64,000 nt of DNA. Source: Trypanosoma brucei gambiense DAL972. Taxonomy: Eukaryota > Euglenozoa > Kinetoplastea > Trypanosomatida > Trypanosomatidae. Location: NCBI RefSeq assembly GCF_000210295.1, contig NC_026737.1, forward strand, positions 992,001 through 1,056,000, read 5' to 3'. Below are positions 41,536-51,633 of this stretch, piece by piece; within the stretch, counting starts at the first letter, position 1, and each line of letters begins with the position of its first letter. A model generated the notes under the pieces. That model had not been told where the DNA came from and did not search any database. It was given only the letters and a program-made list of their open reading frames with translations. A program made the translations under genes and the position numbers.

Positions 41536-43101
41536 TTACCGAAAGGCGACAATACAAATGTTTTCTCCTGTTACACTCGACTCGGCGTACTGACAAAGAT
41601 AGGTCCGCCGGAATCCACTTTGTTTTAAGTATTCAAGCCGGAAAGCGTCAATTACTCTTTTACAACACATACCTGTGAGGCGTCGCTCAGCATCCACAGC
41701 TTCTCCACTCACTGCCCAAGAAGACATGGAAGTTATTGCGGCGAACTCTCTCTCACTAAACGTATGGTTGGTACCAGGAATCGCGATTCGGCCCCTGCGA
41801 CACTCGCTCGGGGATAACAAGGCATTTATATGCTTCAATTCACAGCGTTGGTGACAGCATGTAGCGAAGACAACGGCACACACAGAGGCAAACCCTTCCG
41901 TGTTAAGATTAGGTGCTGTAACGCACGAGAGAGCAAAGTCTGTGCATGCTCCACAAAGGTGTTTGCCGAAGGCCACCCACTGTTCTTCCACCGGCACTGA
42001 CTGCTTGATGGCGTTTGTGCATTGATCGGATGTACTGCTTGTTTCCTCTCTGGACCGTTTACATGCGGACGCACCACATAGTGCTTTTGCCAAATCAAGG
42101 TCCTTTATATTGATGCGCAATCGAACGAGCGGAAGGCGACTGTTTCGAACACACGCATCGGCTTTGCGCCGGAAATTATCCATATCTACAACTACAATAC
42201 GCGGAAAGTCTCCATTGTCAGCACTAAGGGCCTCATTCACGGCTGTCCGCCCTTCCTTTCTCTCCTGAAATCCGGGATGACTATGACAATACCGGATAGA
42301 CCCTGAAAGCAAAGCATCCTGCAACGAAACAGCGAGACCAGCTTTGCCTGCACCTAATTCAAGGAAACCGGCTATTCTAACATATGTGTTTCCAAGATTC
42401 CCCCGCCCCTCGGCGTAACCGCGGATGACCGTCTGCACGCAACGAAGCAAAGCCCTGTGCTGCGGCCCATGTTTGTTGGAAATTCGTCGCGTTGACCCTG
42501 TGCTGCTGTTATCTTGAAAGGGCTCCTGACATTCCTCCGCAAGAAGGACAATCCGTGGCTGGATAACATTAAAGTAGCACTCCCTTACGCGTGTGATGAG
42601 GTCCTCCAAAACCACCGTGTCCATATGATGATGTGTGAAGCGTTCCTTTTCCGATTCCTGGGAAGTGACACAGTAGGCCACGCCTTTGCACGCATGTAGG
42701 TCCTTGCTATAGTATGGGAGCTTGTCAACAACAAAGCGTAGATCAGGACATACCTTTACGTGCTTTTGCAATTTATCGGCATAAACAGTGTGGTTTGGGT
42801 TGATGGGACACGGGACCCGCTGGAGGGCGCGTGAAGGTCCCGTAGAGACGCCCTCACCAGCAGTTCTCCCCGGGCCAACGGCTGAGCCCGAGCTGCTCAA
42901 AACGACAGCAGGTGTTGTTTCCCCCGTTGTGGTGCCGTTCACATCGTGAGTGGGACAATAGCGCCCACCGGCTCGTTTGGCCGTGCGACAGAACCGGCGC
43001 TTGTGCGAGAGGTAAAAATCGCATGCCACAGCGTCAGGGTTATGAGTGGGGCGCATTTGTCCCTTTCCGGTCCCTTCGCCTTCCTGAGTTGTGGCATCCA
43101 T
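41536..43101 (-). CDS. TRM13: tRNA 2'-O-methyltransferase TRM13
   Basis: 521 residues. The N-terminus has the TRM13-type CCCH finger (C27, C38, C49, H52), then a CHHC finger of the U11-48K type (C98, H104, H114, C118). The methyltransferase domain shows the SAM-binding loop ELGAGKAGLA, the family block GKHLCG-x-C-T-D and ATCCHQRCE. TRM13 methylates the ribose 2'-OH of position 4 in the acceptor stem of certain tRNAs (Gly, His, Pro in yeast). The usual family block is GKHLCGxATDL; here Cys replaces Ala, a conservative change. Three inserts or low-complexity regions (55-92 and a Ser/Thr-rich loop near 340-360) are typical of trypanosomatid orthologues. Cytosol or nucleus is expected; no targeting signal is visible. 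Confidence 0.93.
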   Translation of the reverse strand: MDATTQEGEGTGKGQMRPTHNPDAVACDFYLSHKRRFCRTAKRAGGRYCPTHDVNGTTTGETTPAVVLSSSGSAVGPGRTAGEGVSTGPSRALQRVPCPINPNHTVYADKLQKHVKVCPDLRFVVDKLPYYSKDLHACKGVAYCVTSQESEKERFTHHHMDTVVLEDLITRVRECYFNVIQPRIVLLAEECQEPFQDNSSTGSTRRISNKHGPQHRALLRCVQTVIRGYAEGRGNLGNTYVRIAGFLELGAGKAGLAVSLQDALLSGSIRYCHSHPGFQERKEGRTAVNEALSADNGDFPRIVVVDMDNFRRKADACVRNSRLPLVRLRINIKDLDLAKALCGASACKRSREETSSTSDQCTNAIKQSVPVEEQWVAFGKHLCGACTDFALSCVTAPNLNTEGFASVCAVVFATCCHQRCELKHINALLSPSECRRGRIAIPGTNHTFSEREFAAITSMSSWAVSGEAVDAERRLTGMCCKRVIDAFRLEYLKQSGFRRTYLCQYAESSVTGENICIVAFR

Positions 43102-43224
43102 TTAATCAATACCTATGGTCAAATGCCGGTAAATGCAACTACTTTAAGGCCAGTGTCTAACCAAATAACCGTCGCGGTATCCAGCACTTCACACACGCAA
43201 TTCACAGGGCACCCCTGCCACCTG

Positions 43225-43265
43225 CTCGGACGATATACATGTAAGAAAAAAAAGAAGGGCAGAGG
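43225..43265 (-). promoter_or_regulatory. Candidate trans-splice signal for TRM13
   Basis: Plus-strand purine run 43243-43265 is a pyrimidine tract in the transcript, and the first AG is at 43226-43225, giving a 5' UTR of about 120 nt. Confidence 0.45.
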
Positions 43266-43494
43266 CGACAGCAGAAAGAAAATGTGTAGGCGCACAAAAA
43301 AGTTTAAATAAAATGCTGAGTGGAGTGAAGAAGCGCAGCTACAACGTAATGGAAAGAGACATATTTAGAAGTACGCGAGACACTTTTTTTTTCTTCCCTC
43401 TTTGTTTCTCAAGGTGGAATGAATGTAAGATACATATTCACGCTACCATCGGGTTCATATGTTTATATATATATATTATTTTGAAAAGTATATG

Positions 43495-43526
43495 TATATA
43501 TATATATATATATATATACATATATG
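43495..43526. repeat. (TA)n microsatellite
   Basis: About 15 TA units with one interruption, ending TACATATATG. Confidence 0.88.
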
Positions 43527-44342
43527 ATGCACCGGAATGCACCCTACGCGGTTGGCGCAGTAAAATTGCGAATACATGTCTTTCCTGTCTTCGTATCGTT
43601 AGAGTTCTCCCAGAAAAAAAAATGCGGTGGAGGTAATTTCTTGTGTTTCTACTGCAATTAATAAACATAATCGAAAGAAAATATACATTGAAAAGAAAAA
43701 AAAAAGGGCCTCATATAACAAGAAAAAAATTGGTTCTTGTGATAAAGGATGTGAAAGTAAGGGTGAGGGGGTTTGTTAGAAAAAAATCTGTAGTAAAAGA
43801 ACAACAGCAGTCAAAACACCGACCGCATGTATGATTTCGCAACAAATAGTCGTGATGATCACTGATGACTTTTACCATCGGGCAGTGCCCGCAGAAGCAC
43901 CAAAAGTAAGAACAAAAACATAAAACAAACAAACGAGCAAGCAATAAGATTGACAAACAGCAGCAGCATTGACCTCATACAAGAAAAACAATTTCTGGGG
44001 ACTAAACACAATATGAAGAAGGAGGAAGAAGAAAATCCAAACCGCGGTGCGGCTTTGAAAGAGGGTCAAATAGTGAGAAAACAAACAGACAAAACAAACA
44101 AATACCATCGACATAAACTGAAGTGAGCCCCCTTTGCCCGCTAATATAAAGCCCTTCGACACTAAAGGCGTGACACATCACTACCGGCACGACCATAACA
44201 ATGAAAACATATACGGCCAATGATGTTTTGTTTTTCTTTTGTCATGGTTTCTCTCGTACAACTACGTAAGCACCCCATTCTTGGCAAAGACAAAGAGAAG
44301 GAAACAAAAAAAGAAGGAAAGGAAAAACAAAAAAGGCGTGCC

Positions 44343-45122
44343 TCAAACCCATCCGATTGCCCTTACGTCATTAAGTTCGTTCATCGCTCTCATTTTTTTC
44401 CCACCATCTGGAAGGTAATAAATGGGCTCAAGAGGAACGCGACATGTTGGCAAGCTCTTACGCATGTACGGGGGTTTATGCCTGTCGCTTGGGCGGAGTC
44501 GATCCATCTCTGACTTGAGCGGCTTGAAGGAACAACAGGTTACAACTCCCCAAGCATAAATGTAGCGATAATGAACCCGTGGCTTCAGAACATCAAGAAT
44601 AAGTGCAAACATAGTCTCCGCTTCACTCATTAGGATCGATCGATCCATGGCCTCCTCCATCAAAGTAACGATAAGAGAGATGGCGTTTTGCTCTTCCCGT
44701 AGTGTTTCGGTACGCGTAGAGTCCTCTTCATAGACAATTTTGTCTTGTTCCCGCTTGATACGGAACTCGCGTTTCATTTTCGCGACGCAGTCATCGGTGC
44801 CGTCGTCATCCTCTTCTTCTTCCTCATCGGCGCTTTGGTTATTTCTTCCCGATTCACCTCTTTCCACAATGAGAATTCCGTTCCGTTCCAATTCCTCATC
44901 CCATAGCATTTTGGTGAGGCCGCGGTACCATCGGTGCTGCAAATTGGCACGCGCAAACTGTTCGCCGTCCTCAAGAGGAATTAAGAATGCATGAAGGCGA
45001 TTTTCCTCGGAAGCTGAGTTATCCCCCTCCAAGACGTGTTCCGCAGGCGCAGGCAGTTCTGTTTCCGTGAGTGTACGTTCTTCTTGATCCGTTACTCTGC
45101 TCGTTTCTTCCGTATTATCCAT
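44343..45122 (-). CDS. Hypothetical acidic protein
   Basis: 259 residues; family not recognised. The first 45 residues are acidic and disordered. A short ordered segment follows (HAFLIPLEDGEQFARANLQH, about 45-64) with WYRGLTKMLWDEEL, then an acidic run DEEEEEDDD near 98-108 and a charged helix to about 145. A hydrophobic/helical part follows (ISLIVTLMEEAMDRSILMSEAETMFALILDVL) and a basic, aromatic C-terminus containing PTCRVPLEPIYYLPDGGKK. No membrane span, signal peptide or known motif. The alternation of ordered patches suggests a subunit of a larger complex, but I cannot name one. Neighbours (GAT1 upstream, TRM13 downstream) give no clue. Coding quality is good. Confidence 0.82.
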   Translation of the reverse strand: MDNTEETSRVTDQEERTLTETELPAPAEHVLEGDNSASEENRLHAFLIPLEDGEQFARANLQHRWYRGLTKMLWDEELERNGILIVERGESGRNNQSADEEEEEDDDGTDDCVAKMKREFRIKREQDKIVYEEDSTRTETLREEQNAISLIVTLMEEAMDRSILMSEAETMFALILDVLKPRVHYRYIYAWGVVTCCSFKPLKSEMDRLRPSDRHKPPYMRKSLPTCRVPLEPIYYLPDGGKKMRAMNELNDVRAIGWV

Positions 45123-45835
45123 ATTTACACCTTTATTATTATTGTTTCGGTATTGGTATGCTCCTAACTTTTCACCTCTCCTCTTCTTTATTTTTTTCGG
45201 CTAAAATATGTGATGCTTTTCTTCTTACCTTTTGCCTTGTTTATTTTTCGTTATTATCTTTGCTTTTAAGAAAGTATGTCCCTAGGTATATAATTTTGCA
45301 TGATATATACGTACACACATACACGATAAAAAGGGGGAACACAAGAGAGGAAAAAAATATATTCAGATCATTATGAGACGGGGAGTACAAACATCATGCA
45401 AGCCAGCGATGGCCTTCCTTTAAAAAATAAAAACACCAAAAAAAAACCAAGACAGTGCTTTTGTGTAGGTTGCGGACAACAAGGGGTTCTTTTTCTTTTT
45501 CATTCGTTGCCACGCATTCGTCCCTTATGGAACTCTCAGAACCTTTGCGCTGGAAGGCAATGCCCTTTGGTATTTCCTCTGTCTATTATTTAACCCCTTC
45601 TCTCTTCTTTTTAACATGAACTGGAACCAGTGTTAGTGAATCAACAAGAGGGAGGGGGAAAATCCACAAGAGGAAGGGGCAGAGGACCGTTATGCGTTGC
45701 TCTTTATTTTTTTCCCCCTTTTTGCATTTTCAACTCTAACGAATATCCGTATGAAAACATGAAGAGGTCGCATACCGATGGAAGAGGTAAACACCCCTTG
45801 TACCACTTCGTCTTCTCATCCCTTCCTTCAGCTTC
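45123..45835. other. Intergenic region, no gene seen
   Basis: Holds the 5' UTR of the 259-residue protein gene and the GAT1 3' UTR. Plus-strand pyrimidine-rich in part; no gene-like frame. Confidence 0.55.
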
Positions 45836-47887
45836 TCACTGTTTCCCGTCAGATACGTCAAGTGTCACTTGACGCCCAATCATTGATGAGTCCGTTGCGG
45901 CCACGACGCGTGTGAGCACCGCCGTCCCATGTTCGTTGAAGGAAAGCGGTGAGAACATAAAGGACCCGAGGTCGTTAAACCACAAAACCCAATTATGGTG
46001 CCGCCACACGGTACGGCGGTGGGTGATGGATATCAATGAGATGCCCAGCTGCTTGCACATGCTGTACAACCGCTCCTCTATCTCAATATCCATGTTGCTG
46101 CTGCACTCGTCAAGTACGGCAAAGTGCGGCCGGTGGTAAAAGAGACGCGCAATCGCGAGTTTCTGCATTTCGCCTAACGACAGCAGACCGTCAGACCACG
46201 AGAAGACGGTGTCCCACGTGATGTGCGGCCTTGAGAGTATGTCTTCCAGCTTGGCCATTTCAAGACATTCGTACAGCATGGACTCACTCACTTCGAGTTC
46301 TGATAATTGCTTCGGGTACGTAATTTGACTGCGCAGCGTGCCACAGGGGACATATGGTCTTTGTGGTACGTAGTAGATTTGATCCATACGAGGCTTTACA
46401 ATACGACCACCATGAAGCGGCCAGAGCCCAGCCAGAAGCCGTAACAAAGACGACTTACCGCAACCGTTGGCGCCAACAATGAGGAGATTCATTCCTGGTT
46501 TCACGTGCAGCGTCAGTCCCCGGCACAACATTTCGTTGGTTGGGAGAATAATGGGCACATTCTCAAATGCTATGTAGTCGCCACGCACGATCTCACCAGC
46601 ACTGCCCTTCGGAGCGTCGTCCAGTGCTCGTCTACTCGTCCGTTGAACCTCCGCAGCGTGTTGAATGCTTTCTTGGAGCTCGTAAATTTCGTCACTTAAG
46701 GAACGCAAGACAAAAAATCCCCTGCAATTCCTCACAAGTCCACCAATCCCCTGCGAAAGCTTCATGAAAACGTAAGAAGTCTCTGCAAAGAGAGCAAGGA
46801 GATCTTGTCCGCTCGTCGCCTCCGTATTCCTGGAGAGGACAACTCCCAAACACACGAAGTTACTCAGTATCCTCGAGCCGTACTTCAGGAATAAATTTTC
46901 CATCAAACCATAACGCCCCTGCACAAATGCTGCCCGACTCCTATGCTGCACAATCGACTCGAGATATTGATTCATGAGATTTCTGTGAAACAGTTGTCCT
47001 TTGGACATCACTAACTCCTCCGCGTATTTCAGCAGTCGGTTATGCGCAGTGATAAGGGTACCTTCGCGGCTGAGCTGCTCCGCAACAAGGTCTTCCATAT
47101 CGGGAGAAAACTTTTGGGCAATAGCTACAAATAATGCGTAGTAGCCAATCACCATTGCTAGCGTTCGTGACCCACTGGTGGAACCCACCTTGTACGAAAA
47201 GGCGACAATGTTGATTAGTGGTTCCAGGATAGACGTGAAAAACCCCGCGACGTTTCTGGACCAGCTTGCGACGTGTCGTGTAATGCGTTCGTCAATGTTT
47301 TTTACCGAGTGCGAGCTAGCGACGGCAAAGAAGACATCATTGTTAAGATAAATGCGATGCAAGTGATGGGCCAGGTTAGACTGCAACCGCAGACCCAGCA
47401 TTCCTACGCAGTACCTCAAGGTTGTGTTCGCTAATGCAACGGGAGCAAACCAGCACAATAGCAATCCAACGACGCGCACCACCGTAGCGGGGTTGCCGCT
47501 TATAGCACTTTTGTCCACCGCCGCTGCAACGCTGGTGATACGTAACGATAGAAACGTCCTCGAAATGAGGAGGAGAGAAATTATCATCAGCATTCCACTT
47601 TCCCGTGAACGAATGGACGGAATGGCAATCTCAAGTAAGGCAAGAAAGCGCCGGACTGCTGCAGCAAACGACTGAACTTTCACCTTGTCCTGTGCTTGCG
47701 CTTCCTTCCCGTTCACACTGCTCGCTGGTTTTGATCTTTCAGCCTTCAGTGGGAGCGGTTTGTTAGACCGCAACCCTGCAGAGGCTGCAAGTATAGCAGC
47801 AACGCCGCCAGTCAACATGCATGCGCACAACTCGTGGTTTCTGCTCCTAGACGCGATGTATTCCTTGCATAGCTCAAACACTGTCAT
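45836..47887 (-). CDS. GAT1: Glycosomal ABC half-transporter GAT1 (ABCD/peroxisomal family)
   Basis: 683 residues, the half-transporter layout of peroxisomal ABCD proteins. An N-terminal membrane domain of several spans (about 90-310) is followed by an EAA-like loop (YAEELVMSKGQ near 290-300). The nucleotide-binding domain has Walker A GANGCGKSS (472-480), signature LSLGEMQ (570-576), Walker B FAVLDE (589-594) and the switch His623 in SITHRR. The signature is LSLGE rather than LSGGE, but the Walker residues are intact, so it should hydrolyse ATP as a dimer. T. brucei GAT1 is known to sit in the glycosomal membrane and to import acyl-CoA. Together with mevalonate kinase two genes upstream, it is the other glycosome-linked gene of the window. 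Confidence 0.93.
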   Translation of the reverse strand: MTVFELCKEYIASRSRNHELCACMLTGGVAAILAASAGLRSNKPLPLKAERSKPASSVNGKEAQAQDKVKVQSFAAAVRRFLALLEIAIPSIRSRESGMLMIISLLLISRTFLSLRITSVAAAVDKSAISGNPATVVRVVGLLLCWFAPVALANTTLRYCVGMLGLRLQSNLAHHLHRIYLNNDVFFAVASSHSVKNIDERITRHVASWSRNVAGFFTSILEPLINIVAFSYKVGSTSGSRTLAMVIGYYALFVAIAQKFSPDMEDLVAEQLSREGTLITAHNRLLKYAEELVMSKGQLFHRNLMNQYLESIVQHRSRAAFVQGRYGLMENLFLKYGSRILSNFVCLGVVLSRNTEATSGQDLLALFAETSYVFMKLSQGIGGLVRNCRGFFVLRSLSDEIYELQESIQHAAEVQRTSRRALDDAPKGSAGEIVRGDYIAFENVPIILPTNEMLCRGLTLHVKPGMNLLIVGANGCGKSSLLRLLAGLWPLHGGRIVKPRMDQIYYVPQRPYVPCGTLRSQITYPKQLSELEVSESMLYECLEMAKLEDILSRPHITWDTVFSWSDGLLSLGEMQKLAIARLFYHRPHFAVLDECSSNMDIEIEERLYSMCKQLGISLISITHRRTVWRHHNWVLWFNDLGSFMFSPLSFNEHGTAVLTRVVAATDSSMIGRQVTLDVSDGKQ

Positions 47888-47954
47888 TTTTCCCTTTCCC
47901 TTTCCCTTCTCCGTCTATTTTTCTTTTTTTCTTCACTAGATAAGGACCCCACTG

Positions 47955-47988
47955 CTACCAGTGGCACAGGGGAAGGGAAAAGAGCAGT
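47955..47988 (-). promoter_or_regulatory. Candidate trans-splice signal for GAT1
   Basis: Plus-strand purine run 47968-47986 is a pyrimidine tract in the transcript; the first AG is at 47956-47955, about 68 nt before the start codon. Confidence 0.45.
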
Positions 47989-48250
47989 GAGGGAAGAATG
48001 ATCCTTCCCTTCGTCACTACACTGACTGTCTCCCGTCTATTGCTGTTGGCGTTGAAGTTGTTGTTGCGCACGCCAGGTGTATTTACAAGGCGAATTTGAT
48101 GAAAGAAACACATGAACGTAGAAGATGATGATAGACATACACTACGGAGGAACAGGCATGCATAAAACTGTAGGTAGCCCTACTATCACACAGACCAAAT
48201 TCAGCGATTAAATTGATCACAAAAGGAGTGGAAAAACTAAGAAATACAGG

Positions 48251-48251
48251 T

Positions 48252-48287
<36 letters not shown>

Positions 48288-48288
48288 C
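48251..48288. repeat. (AC)n(AT)n compound microsatellite
   Basis: About ten AC units followed by about eight AT units; the same type as at 26290-26323, also in a 3' UTR position. Confidence 0.9.
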
Positions 48289-48774
48289 CATACACATATA
48301 AATGCGCAGATAACCCGCATTACTGTGACTGCAGTATGCGGGGTGCCACACATGATCAGTACAAAAAGAAACACACGGCTAGGTAACTGGTTAACAACTG
48401 CAGTAATTAAAAAAAAAAGTTTACTCAATCTCCTAAAGTGGGGGTGTTGACGTTGTTGGAGTGGCGAGTGAGACCATTTGTCGTGCCAATAACTCAAGGC
48501 ATCAATTTTGGAAGGAGGGATGGGCGGAATGATCCATGCGAACCAAAATAAGGACACAACGAACACAAGAAGCAAAAAAAAAAGAAAAAAAAACCAGTTC
48601 GCAAGAACGGTACTAAAAAGTCGAGTATGCATTTGCTTCGGTATGCGCTGCTTTCCTACACCGCGAAACCCAAGAATCGTTCGAACTGCAGGAGGAGGGA
48701 TGATGAGGGGAAAGGGATTAGGAAAATGGGGAAAAAAAACTACAGCTGAAACGCGTACTTACTTATCCCTTCCC

Positions 48775-51633
48775 CTAACCTCCACTTATCTGACTGCTTT
48801 CCGTGCATTCCAGGGGTACGTCCATTTCGCTAAATAGCCTGTTGAGCAAACCACGAAGCATGGCATTTTCCTTGTAAAGAGCTGACACCTCATCCTGCGT
48901 TGATATGAACCCAGCGGTGTCCAGCGTGACTGTGCCGGGTGTGACACCTTCTGTTGCGACAAGTCTGAAGCTGAAGTCCTTACATAATATATTTTTTTCA
49001 GGTATCGATGGTGTTACTTTCATTTCAGGGGGTAATGCGATGGAGGAGGGAGGGACGTCACCGTGATCAGAGTTACATAATGTCCACATGCACAAATTTC
49101 CTTGAAGAGCTACTAAACACGGTTGTAATCTAGGAAATACACGAACCGCGGTTTGGCAGAGCGGAAGCACTGTGGTATTAATTAGCAACAACTGTGCCTC
49201 CGCAACCATCCGCGTATTGTAAGGAACCTCAACAGGCCTCACACTCGGCTCATTTATAAACTGCGTTTGGCGTTGATAAAGACCGAACCTTTCACTTGCC
49301 CAGTACCTGCTCACAGCAGCGGTACGCATAGTAAAGGCATGTTGAGCGAGCGCAATAAACAAGCGAACAAACTGATGACGAACTGGGGCTGCGTGTAACC
49401 GCGGGGATATGCCGTCAGCTCTTTCGATATCTCCAGCATAAATCAGGCATTCCAGCTGCGACAGCGATTCTTGAGGCAGTAGGAGTGCCCTCATGGTTCG
49501 GAGAAGTAGATCACGATCCTTCTCTTCCCAGTGTGCAGAAAAGTTAAAGTAACACCGTCCCATCAACCTGCAAATTGTCTCATAGTTGCAATAGCTTTCC
49601 AGCATTTCTTTTTCAAGAGAATTCGGATAGACACTCGCGACATCACGTAATTGGGCATCTGACGACTTGTGAGTTTCACTTGGGGGGACGACATACCGAT
49701 ACATCGCGCATAACGCCGACGTTGTGGTGGCGATCCTTTCCACTGGTGTCATACGTTCCAGCATCCCTGAATGGAACATAAGGCTATAGAAGAACTGCAT
49801 GTTGTCCGCTGCACGGTCAGCGCTATGAAAAGGCCCACTCCCAAATCCATTCTGAATGTGAAGCAGCAGGCGTTTCCACGCAGTTAAGGATAAGTCCGGC
49901 TCTGGCATGCCGTCGAAAAGTTCAGAGTCTTGAGCAATAGCACAACCAACCTGAAAGAGGAGCCCACCCTGCTCCGATGCGCCGCAGTTTTTCTCAGACC
50001 AGATATCAGCGTCGATGTCACCAATAATACGTAGAAGGTTAATGTTGGGGGTGACAGTGGTGTCACATGTTTTGTCATCCGCATTCCAACTGCGGGAGAG
50101 GAGCGGTCCATGCAATGGCATCATGGCTTCATCCGCCGAATTCTGCGAGAGGCGGACTACGGCTGCCGGGTTTGCCGCCACCGCAACGTCAGAGCACTGT
50201 GGCTCGTTGATGTTAGAGAAAACTGCCTCCCTTTCCGCCTTCGTAACATTCGCACGCAACTCCGCTCCCTTTAACGCGTCATTTGCAACATCCAGTTGCA
50301 CCTGCAGCTGATCTCGTTCTTTGGTTACACGTTCTAATGCGTGTCGCAGCAATTCCGCGTCGCGGTCTGCCGTAGTGCTCTGAGCACCATTCTCAGTTGC
50401 CTTGGTCATATCACTATCACTAATTCCGTCCAGGTCACGACCTGCATTTGAGGAATTGGCAGCGGCGGTGCCCTCCTGTCCAGCCAGAGCCAAGAGAGCA
50501 TTGGTTTCACTGCGAAGGTTGTTGCACTCCTGCTGCAGCCGCTGTACGTTGGCATCATGCTCCACATGGTTCTCCATCATGCGGGAAAGTGCACCCTCCA
50601 ACTCCGCACAACGGCACTCACATTGCATGCGCACCTCGACTGCATCAGATAACTCCGTGGAGAGCGATTTGATATTTTTTTTTAGTTTACTAATGAGGAA
50701 GTCCCTCTTCGTTATTGCATGCCGCTGCTCCGACCACGCCATCTGAAGCCTATTCGCAAGATCGAATAACGACTTGCCCCACTCGTGTTGATCTTCTTCC
50801 ACACTTGTAAGTGTTTGCGACAACATAGCGCTTGCTTCCCCGATATCCACATTTTCTTGCGAGGCATGATCACTCCACTCCTCAAGGTGACTTTCAATGA
50901 AGTGGATTATGTCGCGAGCAACACTCCACTCATCAGCACCGTCACGTGAGGCAGACTCCGCGCGGGCTTCCAGCTCTGGAAACAATGCGATGGCAGTACT
51001 CACCAATTGTTGTACCACTTCATCCAATTCCGCCAGGACGGATGGACTGCGGTGCGTTCCGTCATGAGCTTCGGCGATGTCGCCTCCGTCATTATCAGGC
51101 GCGCGTCCTGCTTTATTTTTCGTGCCCGGCCCACGGGACTTGTACGAAATGGAGTGAGTCTGGCTTATATTGGGTGGCTCCCCCGGTGCATTGTCCGCCA
51201 CATTACCCGCTGGTTCATCTTCCTTTTTCTTGTTGAGTGTCATTTCAATTTGTATTTCTTTGATGGTGTCTTCTTGTTTCATGCAGAGAAGCTCTAATTT
51301 GTGATTCTCCCGCAGCAACTCCTCGACACGCCGCTGCGAGGAGGCGAGCAGTTGCCTGGCTGTACTTTCCTGCAACCCATCGGTATCAGGCGGCATATGC
51401 GGGTTCGGTGTGTTGCTGCGGTCCAATGAAAGTGCTCTGGACGCTACAACATTACTGAGTGAGCGTCGCAGGCTGCTGATCCGTTGCAGAGCATCAAATG
51501 CCGGGGCTGGCGAGCCGGGAGAGGCAACAGCCGTCCCCACTGCTGCAGTTCCTACAACCTGCTCGCATGCCATGGATGGCCGCTGGAAGATATGTTTTTG
51601 AGACATCACGATAAGAGGCGAGGCAAGAACCAA
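48775..51633 (-). CDS. Coiled-coil protein with a degenerate cyclic-nucleotide phosphodiesterase-like domain
   Basis: 952 residues, or 943 from the second Met (51606). Coiled coils occupy about 92-135 and 305-465. Residues about 530-850 follow the class I phosphodiesterase catalytic fold. FHSADRAAD (602-610) corresponds to the family's YHN-x2-HAAD; SALCAMYRY (639-647) to the HD block; a QFVRLFIALAQH stretch (754-765) to the helix with the last metal ligand; and AQLLLI...VLPL (813-825) to the purine-pocket helix with its invariant Gln (Q814). The catalytic-acid His603 and Gln814 are kept. All four metal ligands are replaced (His by Arg607, His by Ala643, Asp by Met644, Asp by Gln764). It is therefore probably a non-catalytic ligand-binding or scaffold domain. 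The assignment is by eye; the gene itself is secure. Confidence 0.78.
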   Translation of the reverse strand: MVLASPLIVMSQKHIFQRPSMACEQVVGTAAVGTAVASPGSPAPAFDALQRISSLRRSLSNVVASRALSLDRSNTPNPHMPPDTDGLQESTARQLLASSQRRVEELLRENHKLELLCMKQEDTIKEIQIEMTLNKKKEDEPAGNVADNAPGEPPNISQTHSISYKSRGPGTKNKAGRAPDNDGGDIAEAHDGTHRSPSVLAELDEVVQQLVSTAIALFPELEARAESASRDGADEWSVARDIIHFIESHLEEWSDHASQENVDIGEASAMLSQTLTSVEEDQHEWGKSLFDLANRLQMAWSEQRHAITKRDFLISKLKKNIKSLSTELSDAVEVRMQCECRCAELEGALSRMMENHVEHDANVQRLQQECNNLRSETNALLALAGQEGTAAANSSNAGRDLDGISDSDMTKATENGAQSTTADRDAELLRHALERVTKERDQLQVQLDVANDALKGAELRANVTKAEREAVFSNINEPQCSDVAVAANPAAVVRLSQNSADEAMMPLHGPLLSRSWNADDKTCDTTVTPNINLLRIIGDIDADIWSEKNCGASEQGGLLFQVGCAIAQDSELFDGMPEPDLSLTAWKRLLLHIQNGFGSGPFHSADRAADNMQFFYSLMFHSGMLERMTPVERIATTTSALCAMYRYVVPPSETHKSSDAQLRDVASVYPNSLEKEMLESYCNYETICRLMGRCYFNFSAHWEEKDRDLLLRTMRALLLPQESLSQLECLIYAGDIERADGISPRLHAAPVRHQFVRLFIALAQHAFTMRTAAVSRYWASERFGLYQRQTQFINEPSVRPVEVPYNTRMVAEAQLLLINTTVLPLCQTAVRVFPRLQPCLVALQGNLCMWTLCNSDHGDVPPSSIALPPEMKVTPSIPEKNILCKDFSFRLVATEGVTPGTVTLDTAGFISTQDEVSALYKENAMLRGLLNRLFSEMDVPLECTESSQISGG

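Larger units (their letters stand above)
43102..44342. other. Intergenic region with TA microsatellite
   Basis: Holds TRM13 5' sequences and the 3' UTR of the 259-residue protein gene. Contains (TA)n at 43495-43526. No gene supported. Confidence 0.6.
47888..48774. other. Intergenic region with AC/AT repeat
   Basis: Holds the GAT1 5' UTR and the 3' UTR of the pseudo-phosphodiesterase gene. A compound (AC)n(AT)n repeat is at 48251-48288. No gene supported. Confidence 0.6.

Noticed and set aside
41171..41596. 141-codon minus-strand frame between TRM13 and transporter copy 3
   Set aside because: Overlaps the TRM13 3' end in another frame and has no motif; likely chance in the 3' UTR.
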